A stretch of 22,836 nt of DNA from NCBI GenBank assembly GCA_021814355.1, contig JAKAIJ010000011.1, positions 1 to 22,836 of the forward strand, in the 5' to 3' direction. How positions within the stretch are numbered: position 1 is the stretch's first letter; each line of letters opens with the position of its first letter. The notes below the pieces were generated by a model. That model saw only the letters and a program-made list of their open reading frames with translations. It was not told where the DNA came from and ran no database searches. The DNA comes from Acidobacteriota bacterium. Its GTDB lineage: Bacteria; Acidobacteriota; UBA4820; DSQY01. Positions 1 through 6,532 of this stretch are shown here, piece by piece. The position numbers were made by a program, and so were the translations under genes.

Positions 1-108
1 CGATCCGGGGCACGCGGCCACGAGCGGCGGAGGCCGCTGTCGGAGCGGGAGCGCGAGATGCTCGTCCGGACCCTCGAGAAGATCCGGGCGGCGCTGCGCC
101 GCCGGTAG
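1..108 (+). CDS. C-terminal tail of an unrecognised protein (partial)
   Basis: Frame 1 is open from the window edge to a TAG at 106-108, giving 35 residues that are very rich in Arg and Glu and end in a probable charged helix (SEREREMLVRTLEKIRAALRRR region). Codon use matches the GC-rich genes that follow. The start lies outside the window and no domain can be named. A short stem (ACGG-CGGG-CCGT, 121-132) and a T run (139-146) follow, which could form a weak terminator. The alternative is that this is only chance open frame. Confidence 0.45.
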   Translation, partial: RSGARGHERRRPLSEREREMLVRTLEKIRAALRRR

Positions 109-263
109 GAGCCGACCCCCACGGCGGGCCGTAGGTCCATTTTTTTAGGGCTCAGATTGTTTAGATAGAAACTGTACTGATAGACACTTCTTGGGCGGCG
201 ATGAAGGGGATTACGATGTTTGAGGACGACCGGGACGTGTTGGAATCGAGGAGGAGACGCCGA

Positions 264-1241
264 ATGTGGGACCTGATCATCCTGGGGCTGCTGCTGGCCG
301 CGGTGGCCGTCCTGGCCCTGGCGCTGACCCAGCCCATCCTCTTTCCGCCCCGGCGGACCCCCGCGCCGCCCGCGGACCCGGCCCGCCTCGAAGCCCACGT
401 CCGGTACCTCTCGGAGCGGTGCGCGCCGCGCGACTACGCCCACCCCGAGAACCTGGACAGGGCCGCGGACTACGCGGCCGCCTCCTTCCGGGAGTCGGGC
501 GGGCGCGTGGCCGAACAGGGCTACCGCGTGGCGAAGGTCCCCTGCCGCATCGTCCTGGCGCGGTTCGGCCCCGAGGGCCCGCCGGTCCTGGTGGTGGGCG
601 CCCACTACGACGCCCACGGCCCGCACCCCGCCGCCGACGACAACGCCAGCGGCGTGGCGGGCCTGCTCGAGCTGGCGCGCCTGCTGGGCCGGAACCCGCC
701 CGCCGGGTGCGTCGAGCTGGCGGCCTACCCCCACGAGGAGCTCTTCGGAAGCCCCGACATGGGCAGCCGCCACCACGCCGACGCCCTGCGCCGCGAAAAC
801 GCGCCGGTGCGGCTGATGGTGAGCCTGGAGATGCTCGGCTGCTTCACGGACGAGCCCAACAGCCAGCGGGTGCCCTTGCCGCTGCTGAACCTGCTCTATC
901 CCTCCCGGGGCGACTTCATCGCGGTGGTGGGGCGCTTCCGGGAGCGCGGGGCCATCCGCGCCTTCAAGCGGGCCATGGCGGCGGGGGGCGGCGTGCCCGT
1001 GCGCTCCGTGTGCGCCCCCTTCCCGGTGCCGGGCCTGGACCTCTCGGACCATTCCAGCTTCTGGCTGGCGGGCTACCCGGCCCTCATGGTCACCGACACG
1101 GCCTTCCTGCGGAACCCGCGCTACCACTCCGCCCAGGACACCGCGGAGACGCTGGACTACCCCCGCATGGCCGAGGTGGTCCGCGGCGTCTACACCGGCG
1201 TCCGCTCCCTCGCCGCCGGCAAGGGGGCCGCGTCCCGCTGA
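264..1241 (+). CDS. Membrane-anchored M28-family zinc aminopeptidase
   Basis: A 325-residue zinc peptidase of family M28, which typically removes N-terminal residues from peptides. Residues 5-27 form one hydrophobic segment, so the catalytic domain is probably held outside the cytoplasmic membrane. Visible metal and catalytic motifs are HYDAHG (His114), the DDNASG box (Asp125/126), PHEE (Glu158/159), SLEM (Glu189) and RYHSAQD near the C-terminus (His288), in the order usual for the family. The ATG at 264 is chosen because GAGGAGGAGA lies 7 bases upstream. In-frame ATGs at 201 and 216 would add a charged tail in front of the membrane segment and have weaker ribosome sites. It is followed by a GC hairpin and the cardiolipin synthase-like gene on the same strand. 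The natural substrate cannot be told. Confidence 0.85.
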   Translation: MWDLIILGLLLAAVAVLALALTQPILFPPRRTPAPPADPARLEAHVRYLSERCAPRDYAHPENLDRAADYAAASFRESGGRVAEQGYRVAKVPCRIVLARFGPEGPPVLVVGAHYDAHGPHPAADDNASGVAGLLELARLLGRNPPAGCVELAAYPHEELFGSPDMGSRHHADALRRENAPVRLMVSLEMLGCFTDEPNSQRVPLPLLNLLYPSRGDFIAVVGRFRERGAIRAFKRAMAAGGGVPVRSVCAPFPVPGLDLSDHSSFWLAGYPALMVTDTAFLRNPRYHSAQDTAETLDYPRMAEVVRGVYTGVRSLAAGKGAASR

Positions 1242-1274
1242 GATTCGTCCAAACGGGAAGGGGGCCTCTTTCCC

Positions 1275-1293
1275 GCGCTCCGCATGGGAGCGC
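1275..1293. terminator. GC-rich hairpin between peptidase and PLD gene
   Basis: GCGCTCC pairs with GGAGCGC around a 5-base loop. A second imperfect stem (CGGGAA...TTCCCG) lies just upstream. There is no U-run, so an intrinsic terminator is only a guess; it may be a structured intergenic spacer. Confidence 0.25.
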
Positions 1294-1369
1294 CGGGTTT
1301 GCCCTTCGGGGCCTTCCGCTCGCCGCTCCCGCCGCTTTTTGCTACGCTGGATCTCTTCCGGGAGGCGCC

Positions 1370-2839
1370 GTGCACCTCTTCCTGCAGGCGGTCCACGGGA
1401 TCGGCTGGGACCTCACCGGCTGGATCCTGCTCACCCTCGCCGCCGAACTCATGGCCCTGCTCACCGTGCCGTCGGTCCTGCTGGAGCGGCGGGGCCAGCC
1501 CCTCTCGGCCCTCTCGTGGACCCTCTCCCTCGTCGCCCTGCCCTTCGTGGGCGTGGCGGCCTGGTGGCTCATCGGCCGGGCCCACCTCAAGCGCAAGCGC
1601 CGCCGCCGCGCCCAGGCCCGCGCGCGCATCGCCAAGGGGTTCGCGGAGCTGCGGCCCGGCGCGCTGCCCGCCGCCGGCCTCGAGCAGAGCCCGCTGCCCT
1701 TCCGCCGGCTTCCGGCGGCGGAGGCCTCGGGGATCTTCCCCTTCGTGGGCGGGAACCGGGTGACCCTCTTGAGGGACGGCGACGAGACCTACGCGGCCCT
1801 GGAGGAGCTCCTCCGCGGCGCCCGGCACCACCTTCACCTTCTCTTTTACACCTGGGAGCCCGACGCCGCGGGCGCCCGGTTCCGGGACCTTCTGGTGGCG
1901 AGGGCCCGCGAGGGCGTCCAGGTGCGCCTGCTGCTCGACGCCCTGGGGAGCGCGCGCACCGGCGACGCCTTTCTGCGGCCGCTGATCCGGGCGGGGGGCC
2001 GCGTGGCCTTCTTCGCGCCGATGAAGTTTCTGCGCCGCTCGCTCAGCATCAACTTCCGGAACCACCGGAAGATCGCCGTGGCCGACGGCCACGCGGCCTA
2101 CACCGGCGGGCTCAACGTCGGCGACTGCTACACGCGGGAGTGGCGCGACATGGGGGTGCGGCTCGTGGGCCCCGCCGCCTCCCAGCTCCAGGAGGTGTTC
2201 CTGGAGGACTGGTTCTTCAGCACGGGGGAGGCGCTCGCCGAGCGCGACTACCTCTGCTGGCGCGAGGCGGAGGGCCTCGACCCGGCCGGCCCGGATTTCT
2301 GCGCCGTGGTGGCGGGCGGCCCCGACACCGAGCAGAACGTCACCCGGGACGCCTTCTTCGTGGCCATCAACGCCGCGCGGGAGCGGGTCTGGATCACCAC
2401 CCCCTACTTCATCCCCGATTCCTCCACCCAGACGGCGCTGAGGACGGCGGTCTACCGCGGCGTGGACGTCCGGCTGCTCGTGCCGCGGAAGGCCGACCTC
2501 CCCTGGACGCGGCTCGCCGGGCGCTCTTACTTCCCCTCCCTCCTGAAGTCCGGCGTGAAGATCTTCGAGTACCGCCCCTGCGTCCTCCACGCCAAGACCT
2601 GGGTCTTCGACCGCCTGGGGGCCGCCGTGGGCAGCGCCAACCTCGACACCCGCAGCCTGAAGCTCAACTTCGAGGTGAGCTGCTTCCTCCACGGCCGCGG
2701 CCCCAACGCCCGCCTGGCCGAGCTCTTCGAGGAGGACCTGCGCCACAGCGACGCGGTCTCCCTCGACTCCGTGGAGAAGGGCAACAGCCTCCAGCGGCTC
2801 GCGGAGTCCGCCCTGAACCTCCTGAGCCCGCTCCTCTGA
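1370..2839 (+). CDS. Cardiolipin synthase-like phospholipase D family protein
   Basis: A 489-residue membrane phosphatidyltransferase. Bacterial enzymes of this type join two phosphatidylglycerols into cardiolipin. Two N-terminal membrane segments (about residues 13-37 and 47-68) are followed by a very basic stretch (KRKRRRR). Two complete HKD motifs follow: NHRKIAVADG (His232, Lys234, Asp239, followed by GGLNVGD) and LHAKTWVFD (His407, Lys409, Asp414, followed by GSANLDTRS). Order and length fit ClsA-type enzymes. The GTG at 1370 is preferred: GGAGG lies 4 bases upstream and this start keeps the first membrane segment. The next in-frame ATG would cut it. The stop is 6 bases before the leftmost integron-type site, so this gene marks the chromosomal edge of the array. 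A related PLD transferase with another lipid substrate is possible. Confidence 0.88.
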   Translation: MHLFLQAVHGIGWDLTGWILLTLAAELMALLTVPSVLLERRGQPLSALSWTLSLVALPFVGVAAWWLIGRAHLKRKRRRRAQARARIAKGFAELRPGALPAAGLEQSPLPFRRLPAAEASGIFPFVGGNRVTLLRDGDETYAALEELLRGARHHLHLLFYTWEPDAAGARFRDLLVARAREGVQVRLLLDALGSARTGDAFLRPLIRAGGRVAFFAPMKFLRRSLSINFRNHRKIAVADGHAAYTGGLNVGDCYTREWRDMGVRLVGPAASQLQEVFLEDWFFSTGEALAERDYLCWREAEGLDPAGPDFCAVVAGGPDTEQNVTRDAFFVAINAARERVWITTPYFIPDSSTQTALRTAVYRGVDVRLLVPRKADLPWTRLAGRSYFPSLLKSGVKIFEYRPCVLHAKTWVFDRLGAAVGSANLDTRSLKLNFEVSCFLHGRGPNARLAELFEEDLRHSDAVSLDSVEKGNSLQRLAESALNLLSPLL

Positions 2840-2845
2840 TGGGCT

Positions 2846-2884
2846 CCCCGCTCCGCGGGCCGGTCCGCGGCAACGCGGTTAAGT
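2846..2884 (-). other. attC-like site 3 (short, end of cassette array)
   Basis: Read on the minus strand, the R'' core ACTTAAC (2884-2878) is followed by L'' TTGCCGCGG (2873-2865), a 6-base loop and L' CCGCGGAG (2858-2851). The arms pair except for one unpaired G in L'', the extrahelical G typical of attC sites. The outer R' box (GTTRRRY) is not recognisable, as expected where the last cassette abuts chromosomal DNA. The TAA stop of the cassette gene lies inside the R'' core. Confidence 0.6.
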
Positions 2885-3460
2885 GGCGGCCCAAGGGAGC
2901 GCGGAAGAGGGGATGCCGAGTGCGCTGACTGCCGTTTCGATCTCTCGACGACCGAGCTCGGAGGACCGCAAACGCTTGACGGCGACACGCCGGCCCCACA
3001 CGGACCATGGTTCTAGGGCGATCTGATGACGGCCCGATTCTGTGTGGACCTCAACGGTACGCGCAAGGAGCCTGAACTCTATTTCCTTGACCGTCCGCCC
3101 CGCAGCAAGGATCGGCACCGTGGATTTGTTGACCTTCGTCCACAAGTCTCTTGCAGCGGCCGAGAGACCAAGAAGCTGCCACGCCTCATTGCCCGAGGCA
3201 ACCGACAGAAGGGCGGGCCAGAGATCTCTATGCACGAGCGTGATCTTACGGTAAAGGAGCTTCGTGAATAGAACGTCAGGATGCTCGGAGAGGTCCGACA
3301 GCACCGCATAAATGAGGCGCCCTTCTGGATGGGACCACCACGAGGTACGCAGGATTTCGCCGGTGACAAGCGTGACCACATTAGGCGACGACGTGTGCTG
3401 GTTAAGCAGAAGCCCCGACTGCGCAAGCGCCTTAAGAACTCCGGCGGTAGGTTCTGCCAC
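2879..3460 (-). CDS. Conserved protein of unknown function (integron cassette 3)
   Basis: A 193-residue soluble protein. I recognise the general look (an N-terminal helix-turn region, then a conserved core around SWWSHPEGRLIYAVL, EHPDVLFTKLL and HRDLWPALL, then LGLSAAARDLW) from conserved hypothetical proteins, but I know no function. The GTG at 3460 is chosen because GGAGAG lies 5 bases upstream; longer starts would run into the neighbouring attC-like site. The stop TAA forms part of the R'' core ACTTAAC. The gene fills its cassette, runs in the same direction as the other cassette genes, and has lower GC than the flanking chromosome. It may be a winged-helix or nucleic-acid-related protein, but this is only a guess. 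Confidence 0.7.
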   Translation of the reverse strand: MAEPTAGVLKALAQSGLLLNQHTSSPNVVTLVTGEILRTSWWSHPEGRLIYAVLSDLSEHPDVLFTKLLYRKITLVHRDLWPALLSVASGNEAWQLLGLSAAARDLWTKVNKSTVPILAAGRTVKEIEFRLLARTVEVHTESGRHQIALEPWSVWGRRVAVKRLRSSELGRREIETAVSALGIPSSALPWAAT

Positions 3461-3472
3461 TTTTTCTCTCCG

Positions 3473-3583
3473 CCCCGCGTTTAGCGGCCGGGCACGACCG
3501 ACCAACTCCAAAGCCAGCGGCAAGCTCCGGCCGGAGCGGACTGGTCCGCCTGCGGACCGGTCCGCTACAACGCGTGGTTAGGC
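3473..3583 (-). other. attC-like site 2 with degenerate R' box
   Basis: On the minus strand: R'' GCCTAAC (3583-3577), 6-base spacer, L'' TTGTAGCGG (3570-3562), a long GC-rich loop containing further inverted repeats, L' CCGCTAAA (3487-3480), then a 6-base spacer. L'' and L' pair fully when one G in L'' is left out, the classic extrahelical base. The expected GTTRRRY after L' is missing. Instead the Shine-Dalgarno site of the next cassette gene begins there. The R'' core matches the 5' boundary of its own cassette (GTTAGGC at 4207-4201) as a perfect inverted partner. Confidence 0.75.
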
Positions 3584-3916
3584 CCCGATCAGTTCTTTAA
3601 GGCCTTCGACTACTTGCTCGATTTCACCAAAAGACGCTTTGCCCAACTTGCCGCACAGGCGTTCTGTGGAGAGGGTGCGCACTTGGCTGATCTTTGCCCA
3701 TGAACGCTTTGGAAGATGGCTCTCTGTTAGTTCAAGCGTGAGCGGAAACCCGGCCTTGGGAGCTTGGCTGGTTATGGCTACCGCGATGACCGTGCCAGAA
3801 TGTTCATTGAAAACATCTTGGCTGAGAACAAGAACCGGGCGAAGACCGGCCTGCTCTTTGCCTTTGGTGGGATTGAGGTTGGCCCAATGGATCTCGCCTC
3901 TCAGTATTCGGGCCAT
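3578..3916 (-). CDS. mazF: MazF/PemK-type toxin (endoribonuclease), cassette 2
   Basis: A 112-residue MazF-type toxin, a sequence-specific mRNA endonuclease held inactive by its antitoxin. Family signatures are RGEIHWANLNP near the N-terminus, then GKEQAGLRPVLVLSQDVFN and VIAVAITSQ. The length is normal. The ATG at 3916 overlaps the end of the antitoxin gene by 16 bases, so the two are translationally coupled with the antitoxin first. Its TAA stop is part of the attC core GCCTAAC, so the reading frame ends exactly at the cassette end. Toxin-antitoxin cassettes are well known in chromosomal integrons, where they are thought to stabilise arrays. The symbol is by family; which mRNA site it cuts cannot be read from the sequence. 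Confidence 0.9.
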   Translation of the reverse strand: MARILRGEIHWANLNPTKGKEQAGLRPVLVLSQDVFNEHSGTVIAVAITSQAPKAGFPLTLELTESHLPKRSWAKISQVRTLSTERLCGKLGKASFGEIEQVVEGLKELIGA

Positions 3917-4143
3917 TGTTCGACCTCGACAGATATACCTTCTTCGGCCATTCGCCTTTCGTGAGAGACGTCGAGTTTCGCGCATTCTCTTGCCAAGCGG
4001 TTTCTGTCGAGGCGTTGGAGTTGGCTCTCCAGTGCCTCTTGGATAGCGCGGCTTCTGCTCGGGAACAGACCTTTGCGAACAAGAAGGTCAAGCCTATGCA
4101 CTACTCGGTTATCAATGGAAACGGCAATCTTTGCAACCGGCAT
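3901..4143 (-). CDS. Ribbon-helix-helix antitoxin paired with MazF-type toxin
   Basis: An 80-residue protein that neutralises the toxin and should repress their shared promoter. The N-terminus (AKIAVSIDNRVVHRLDLLVRKGLFPSRSRAIQEALES) has the strand-helix-helix pattern of CopG/MetJ-type DNA-binding antitoxins. The acidic C-terminal part (about residues 55-80) would be the toxin-binding tail. The ATG at 4143 has GGAGG 6 bases upstream. The gene begins about 60 bases inside the cassette boundary at 4201-4207, so the cassette holds just this operon and its attC site. MazE of E. coli has a different fold (AbrB); this RHH type is the common partner in other MazEF-like systems. Confidence 0.85.
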   Translation of the reverse strand: MPVAKIAVSIDNRVVHRLDLLVRKGLFPSRSRAIQEALESQLQRLDRNRLARECAKLDVSHERRMAEEGISVEVEQWPEY

Positions 4144-4200
4144 GAAGCACCTCCGGTACTACGATAGGTCATACCTGGACAGAATGCAAGCCTATTAGGG

Positions 4201-4327
4201 GCCTAACGCCGCGTGCAACGGGCCGGGCAAAGCTAAGCGTGACAAGCCGTTGGTGCATTGGACTCCCCACAAAGGGCATTAGATGAAGCAACCCCGTGGA
4301 CCGGTCCGTTGACACTGCTGGTTAGGT
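4201..4327 (-). other. attC site 1 (complete, 127 bp)
   Basis: The best-preserved integron recombination site. On the minus strand: R'' ACCTAAC (4327-4321), 6-base spacer, L'' TGTCAACGG (4314-4306), a variable loop, L' CCGTTGCA (4221-4214), 6-base spacer, R' GTTAGGC (4207-4201). L'' and L' pair over 8 bases with one unpaired T in L'', and the pairing continues inward with CCGG/CCGG after one mismatch. Both cores fit RYYYAAC/GTTRRRY. R'' is the exact complement of the boundary at 7912-7906, which identifies the two ends of cassette 1. Confidence 0.87.
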
Positions 4328-4330
4328 GCC

Positions 4331-5068
4331 TTATTCATCTTTTAGTGCCTTATTTTCCTTTAACCGCCGCTGCCCACGCTCGTGCGGATTAACATAAATG
4401 TAGCGGAGAATTTCGCGGAGAAACCGCAGCGCATATTCAGCTTCTTCACGGGTAGCGTCTTGCCACTCTGGGTGGGCACCGCTCTTTCCCAAGATTCGGA
4501 GCTCTTCGCACCATTCCCACAAGTCCGGCGTGATTAGTTGATTGTCTTTGAGGTACTTGAGCCTATTGTACAGATCGTTGCCTTCTGCTTTCCTGTCTTG
4601 GCACAAGCTGTCAACTGCACGTCGCAGCATGACTGCGCAGGCATTGTAGGCCCCAATGGAGTAGCATTTCTCTGCTTCGTCGGTGGCCCCCGCCACTGCT
4701 TCTGGGACGGCCGGATGGACATGAACAGTCGGAACAGGATGCTGATGGACCACCGCAACATGCCCCCTAAAGACATAGGACGGTATCCCCATGCCGTTGC
4801 CAGGACCAGAGCTAGCTTGCTTAATTGGTGGTACATTCTTTCGGAGAAAGTAGGTTGCCTTCGTACATACGACACATTGGTATACAAATTGTTGAAACAC
4901 CGCATTTGTGCGGTACTCTCTTTGCCCTTCGACCTTAAGCACAAACGGCTCTTGGTAGGCCTGTGGGTTATGCCACAGGAGATTGTTCTGCGTGCCCGCG
5001 CCACAGTGAGGACAGAGAAACGTTAGCATGTTACTCCCGATAGAGTGAGGATCCAAAGCAGCTGAATC
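4331..5068 (-). pseudogene. DUF4145 protein, 5' end split off by transposon (cassette 1)
   Basis: The bulk of a DUF4145-type protein. An N-terminal zinc-ribbon-like pair (CPHCG ... CVVCT) is followed by the helical domain with the family pattern AEKCYSIGAYNACAVMLRRAVDSLC ... LITPDLWEWCEELRILGKSGAHP ... EEAEYALRFLREILRYIYV. DUF4145 domains occur alone and attached to nucleases or defence-type proteins; the molecular role is not established. The reading frame stays open up to the transposon's target duplication (5069-5076), but the original ATG and ribosome site now lie at 7882-7897. Joining 5068 to 7871 restores MSRATIPDSAALDPH... in frame, about 254 residues. A residual product could start at the TTG at 5056 or the ATG just before LTFLCPHCG, but neither has a convincing ribosome site. 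Confidence 0.8.
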
Positions 5069-5076
5069 AGGGATAG
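5069..5076. repeat. 8-bp target-site duplication, left copy
   Basis: AGGGATAG directly abuts the left inverted repeat and is repeated at 7864-7871 just outside the right one. An 8-bp duplication is within the usual 8-9 bp range for IS1-family elements. Confidence 0.9.
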
Positions 5077-5095
5077 GGTAGTGTCCTAATTTGAA
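5077..5095. repeat. Left terminal inverted repeat, 19 bp
   Basis: GGTAGTGTCCTAATTTGAA, an exact reverse complement of 7845-7863. The first base past it no longer matches. The GGT start resembles IS1-type ends. Confidence 0.93.
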
Positions 5096-5103
5096 TCGGA
5101 GGG

Positions 5104-5406
5104 CTATTTCTTGCTCTTATGGTCCCCGACAATGGAGGCCCGCACGGCGGCGATCGGAGAATCCACCGGTGGCACATGAAGCACCGCGTAGAACTTCCTC
5201 CTGGGGCTTCCCTCTATGGCCGAGGACCACGCGTAGCACCTGGACGCGGTAGGGTGGCCGTGAAGTTCGAAGACCTGGACCTCTCCGGTCCAGACCACCT
5301 TGCTCTCAAAGGTCTCCGTGACCGGCACGGATTCAAGCCAACTGGACTCGCATCTATGGAGGTCGAGGATGGCTTTCTTTAGCACTTCTACTTCAGTGGT
5401 GGTCAA
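5104..5406 (-). CDS. Conserved 100-aa passenger protein, unknown function
   Basis: A 100-residue soluble protein with no membrane segment. Recognisable conserved-looking stretches are DLHRCESSWLESVPV, GEVQVFELHGHPTASRCYAWS and AVLHVPPVDSPIAAVRASI. I believe homologues are common as uncharacterised small proteins in environmental bacteria, but I know no function. The start is a TTG at 5406 (sequence TTGA) that overlaps the stop of the upstream 272-residue gene, preceded by GGGGAG, so it is translationally coupled to that gene and driven by its promoter. It ends 9 bases inside the left inverted repeat. No catalytic motif is visible. Confidence 0.7.
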   Translation of the reverse strand: MTTTEVEVLKKAILDLHRCESSWLESVPVTETFESKVVWTGEVQVFELHGHPTASRCYAWSSAIEGSPRRKFYAVLHVPPVDSPIAAVRASIVGDHKSKK

Positions 5407-6221
5407 CGCTCCCCAGCCTCCGGAGGCTTCGTTTTGAGGTGCTGGACCTGTTTCTTGATGAGATCGAGCCAGCCCTCAAACACCTCAATGCTTTCGTCGC
5501 TCAGGGGGGCTGGAACTTGGACATAGCATTGCCCCTCTGTCACATCGAAGCTGAACTGCTTGGATGGCTGGGCACCATGCGCCAGAGCAGTTTGCATGAT
5601 CGGCCTCCGCGGGGAGGACTCCGAAGGGGAAGGCCGCCCCGACTCGGGATTGAGTCGAGACGCTGTTTCCCTTGATTCGGGGGCGTCGTCACCATCTCCC
5701 TCAGACAATATAGCACTTCCAGCCAGGTTTGCAAATGACAGGTTGCTTCTATAAACACGGAGCAACTGACGGGCACCACCATCAGTAAATCTCGGGTCGT
5801 TGGTAACCGTGAGGAAGTGGAAAGCAACGCCATCATCTAGTGGACCTCCGCCGTATTCAGCCCACAACTTGCGCAACGCCGTTGGCTTGAGAGCAACCTC
5901 CTTCAACTCCCTGTTCCTCTCTGGCCCATCAGGTCTCTTTAGTAAGTTGAGCCCCATGGTGGTCAGCCTGATATGAACTTCCCCGCTTTTTCGCGTCGTT
6001 TCAGTAAGCCCGTAAGCCTTTAAGGCTGCGACAGTTAGATTGGCAGCGCCAGTTCGTGGTTTCAGCCCCCAAAGCCGAACCGCTGCATCGAGCGCGACGT
6101 CGCTGGTCCCCACTCTCGAATTGAGAACCCCAGCTTTATCAAGGGCTTGCTGTAGTGACAACGAGGGGAAATTGGGACTCCTGCCCTGCTGGTTCTTAAT
6201 GGTGTGGACGTCTTCTGACAT
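5403..6221 (-). CDS. Putative DNA-binding passenger protein, 272 aa
   Basis: The N-terminal half looks like a helix-turn-helix/winged-helix unit: SLQQALDKAGVL, then VALDAAVRLWGL, then AANLTVAALKAYGLTE, followed by a beta-rich wing (VHIRLTTMGLNLL). This resembles uncharacterised predicted regulators that read 'gene name-like' helix blocks before an RVYRSNL segment. A Ser/Pro/Glu-rich linker (about residues 175-205) leads to a short C-terminal domain ending in a charged helix. The ATG at 6221 has AGGAGG 5 bases upstream and a near-consensus promoter whose -10 lies at 6241-6246. It is the first gene of a two-gene operon divergent from the transposase, a natural place for a transposition regulator; that role is inferred only from position and fold guess. 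Confidence 0.65.
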   Translation of the reverse strand: MSEDVHTIKNQQGRSPNFPSLSLQQALDKAGVLNSRVGTSDVALDAAVRLWGLKPRTGAANLTVAALKAYGLTETTRKSGEVHIRLTTMGLNLLKRPDGPERNRELKEVALKPTALRKLWAEYGGGPLDDGVAFHFLTVTNDPRFTDGGARQLLRVYRSNLSFANLAGSAILSEGDGDDAPESRETASRLNPESGRPSPSESSPRRPIMQTALAHGAQPSKQFSFDVTEGQCYVQVPAPLSDESIEVFEGWLDLIKKQVQHLKTKPPEAGER

Positions 6222-6240
6222 CGGGTCCTCCTGCTCCTCC

Positions 6241-6269
6241 AATATAACTCGTCCAGGACACGCTGTCAA
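6241..6269 (-). promoter_or_regulatory. Sigma-70 promoter for the transposon's left operon
   Basis: TTGACA (6269-6264), a 17-base spacer, TATATT (6246-6241). The ribosome site GGAGGAGCAGGAGG follows almost at once, so the leader is short. It has the same -35, spacer length and -10 as the divergent promoter at 6325-6353. Confidence 0.8.
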
Positions 6270-6324
6270 GTAGTGCCACGACAGAACAATCATCTGTGCC
6301 GATACGATGTGCCACAAATGCGCC

Positions 6325-6353
6325 TTGACAAAAGAGCGCGTATGGGTTATATT
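6325..6353 (+). promoter_or_regulatory. Sigma-70 promoter for the transposase
   Basis: TTGACA (6325-6330), a 17-base spacer, TATATT (6348-6353). Transcription should start near 6360, just at the leader hairpin and about 160 bases before the transposase ATG. Confidence 0.8.
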
Positions 6354-6360
6354 ATGGAAA

Positions 6361-6396
6361 GAGCGCCCCACCAGCCGCCAAGCAGAGGGGGCGCTC
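6361..6396 (+). promoter_or_regulatory. Leader hairpin at the 5' end of the transposase mRNA
   Basis: GAGCGCCCC (6361-6369) pairs perfectly with GGGGCGCTC (6388-6396) around an 18-base loop. It would form the very 5' end of the transcript and sits directly before an AGGAGG site. It may stabilise the mRNA or, as known for several IS elements, limit transposase expression; the role is inferred. Confidence 0.55.
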
Positions 6397-6409
6397 AGGA
6401 GGTACAACG

Positions 6410-6532
6410 ATGGGCCACGCAGGTTCGCCGGTCAGGTCCCTACAACCCAGCGCCGCCGGGTTCGACTCCCGGGTGGTCCACCACCTCCTCATTATAAGGT
6501 CTTCAAAGGGGAATTGCAATGAACGCTCTTAA
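6410..6532 (+). CDS. Possible 40-codon leader ORF overlapping transposase start
   Basis: ATG at 6410 has a perfect AGGAGG 7 bases upstream. The frame runs 40 codons to TAA at 6530-6532, which is 14 bases past the transposase ATG and in a different frame. This is the layout of a leader peptide whose translation gates the next gene. The same bases also look like the 3' half of a tRNA (see 6412-6483), and the peptide has no recognisable domain, so the frame may be incidental. Confidence 0.4.
   Translation: MGHAGSPVRSLQPSAAGFDSRVVHHLLIIRSSKGNCNERS
6412..6483 (+). other. tRNA-like element (acceptor stem, T arm and CCA)
   Basis: GGGCCAC (6412-6418) pairs with GTGGTCC (6473-6479) with one G-U, followed by a discriminator A and encoded CCA. 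CCGGG/CCCGG (6456-6460, 6468-6472) encloses the canonical T loop TTCGACT. The acceptor and T arm are therefore perfect, but the middle 37 bases do not form a normal D arm or an anticodon stem with U33. It is a mimic or relic rather than a decoding tRNA. Confidence 0.4.

Noticed and set aside
1190..2746. A 518-codon minus-strand open frame
   Set aside because: Antisense to the PLD gene, which has both HKD motifs. The antisense product has no pattern.
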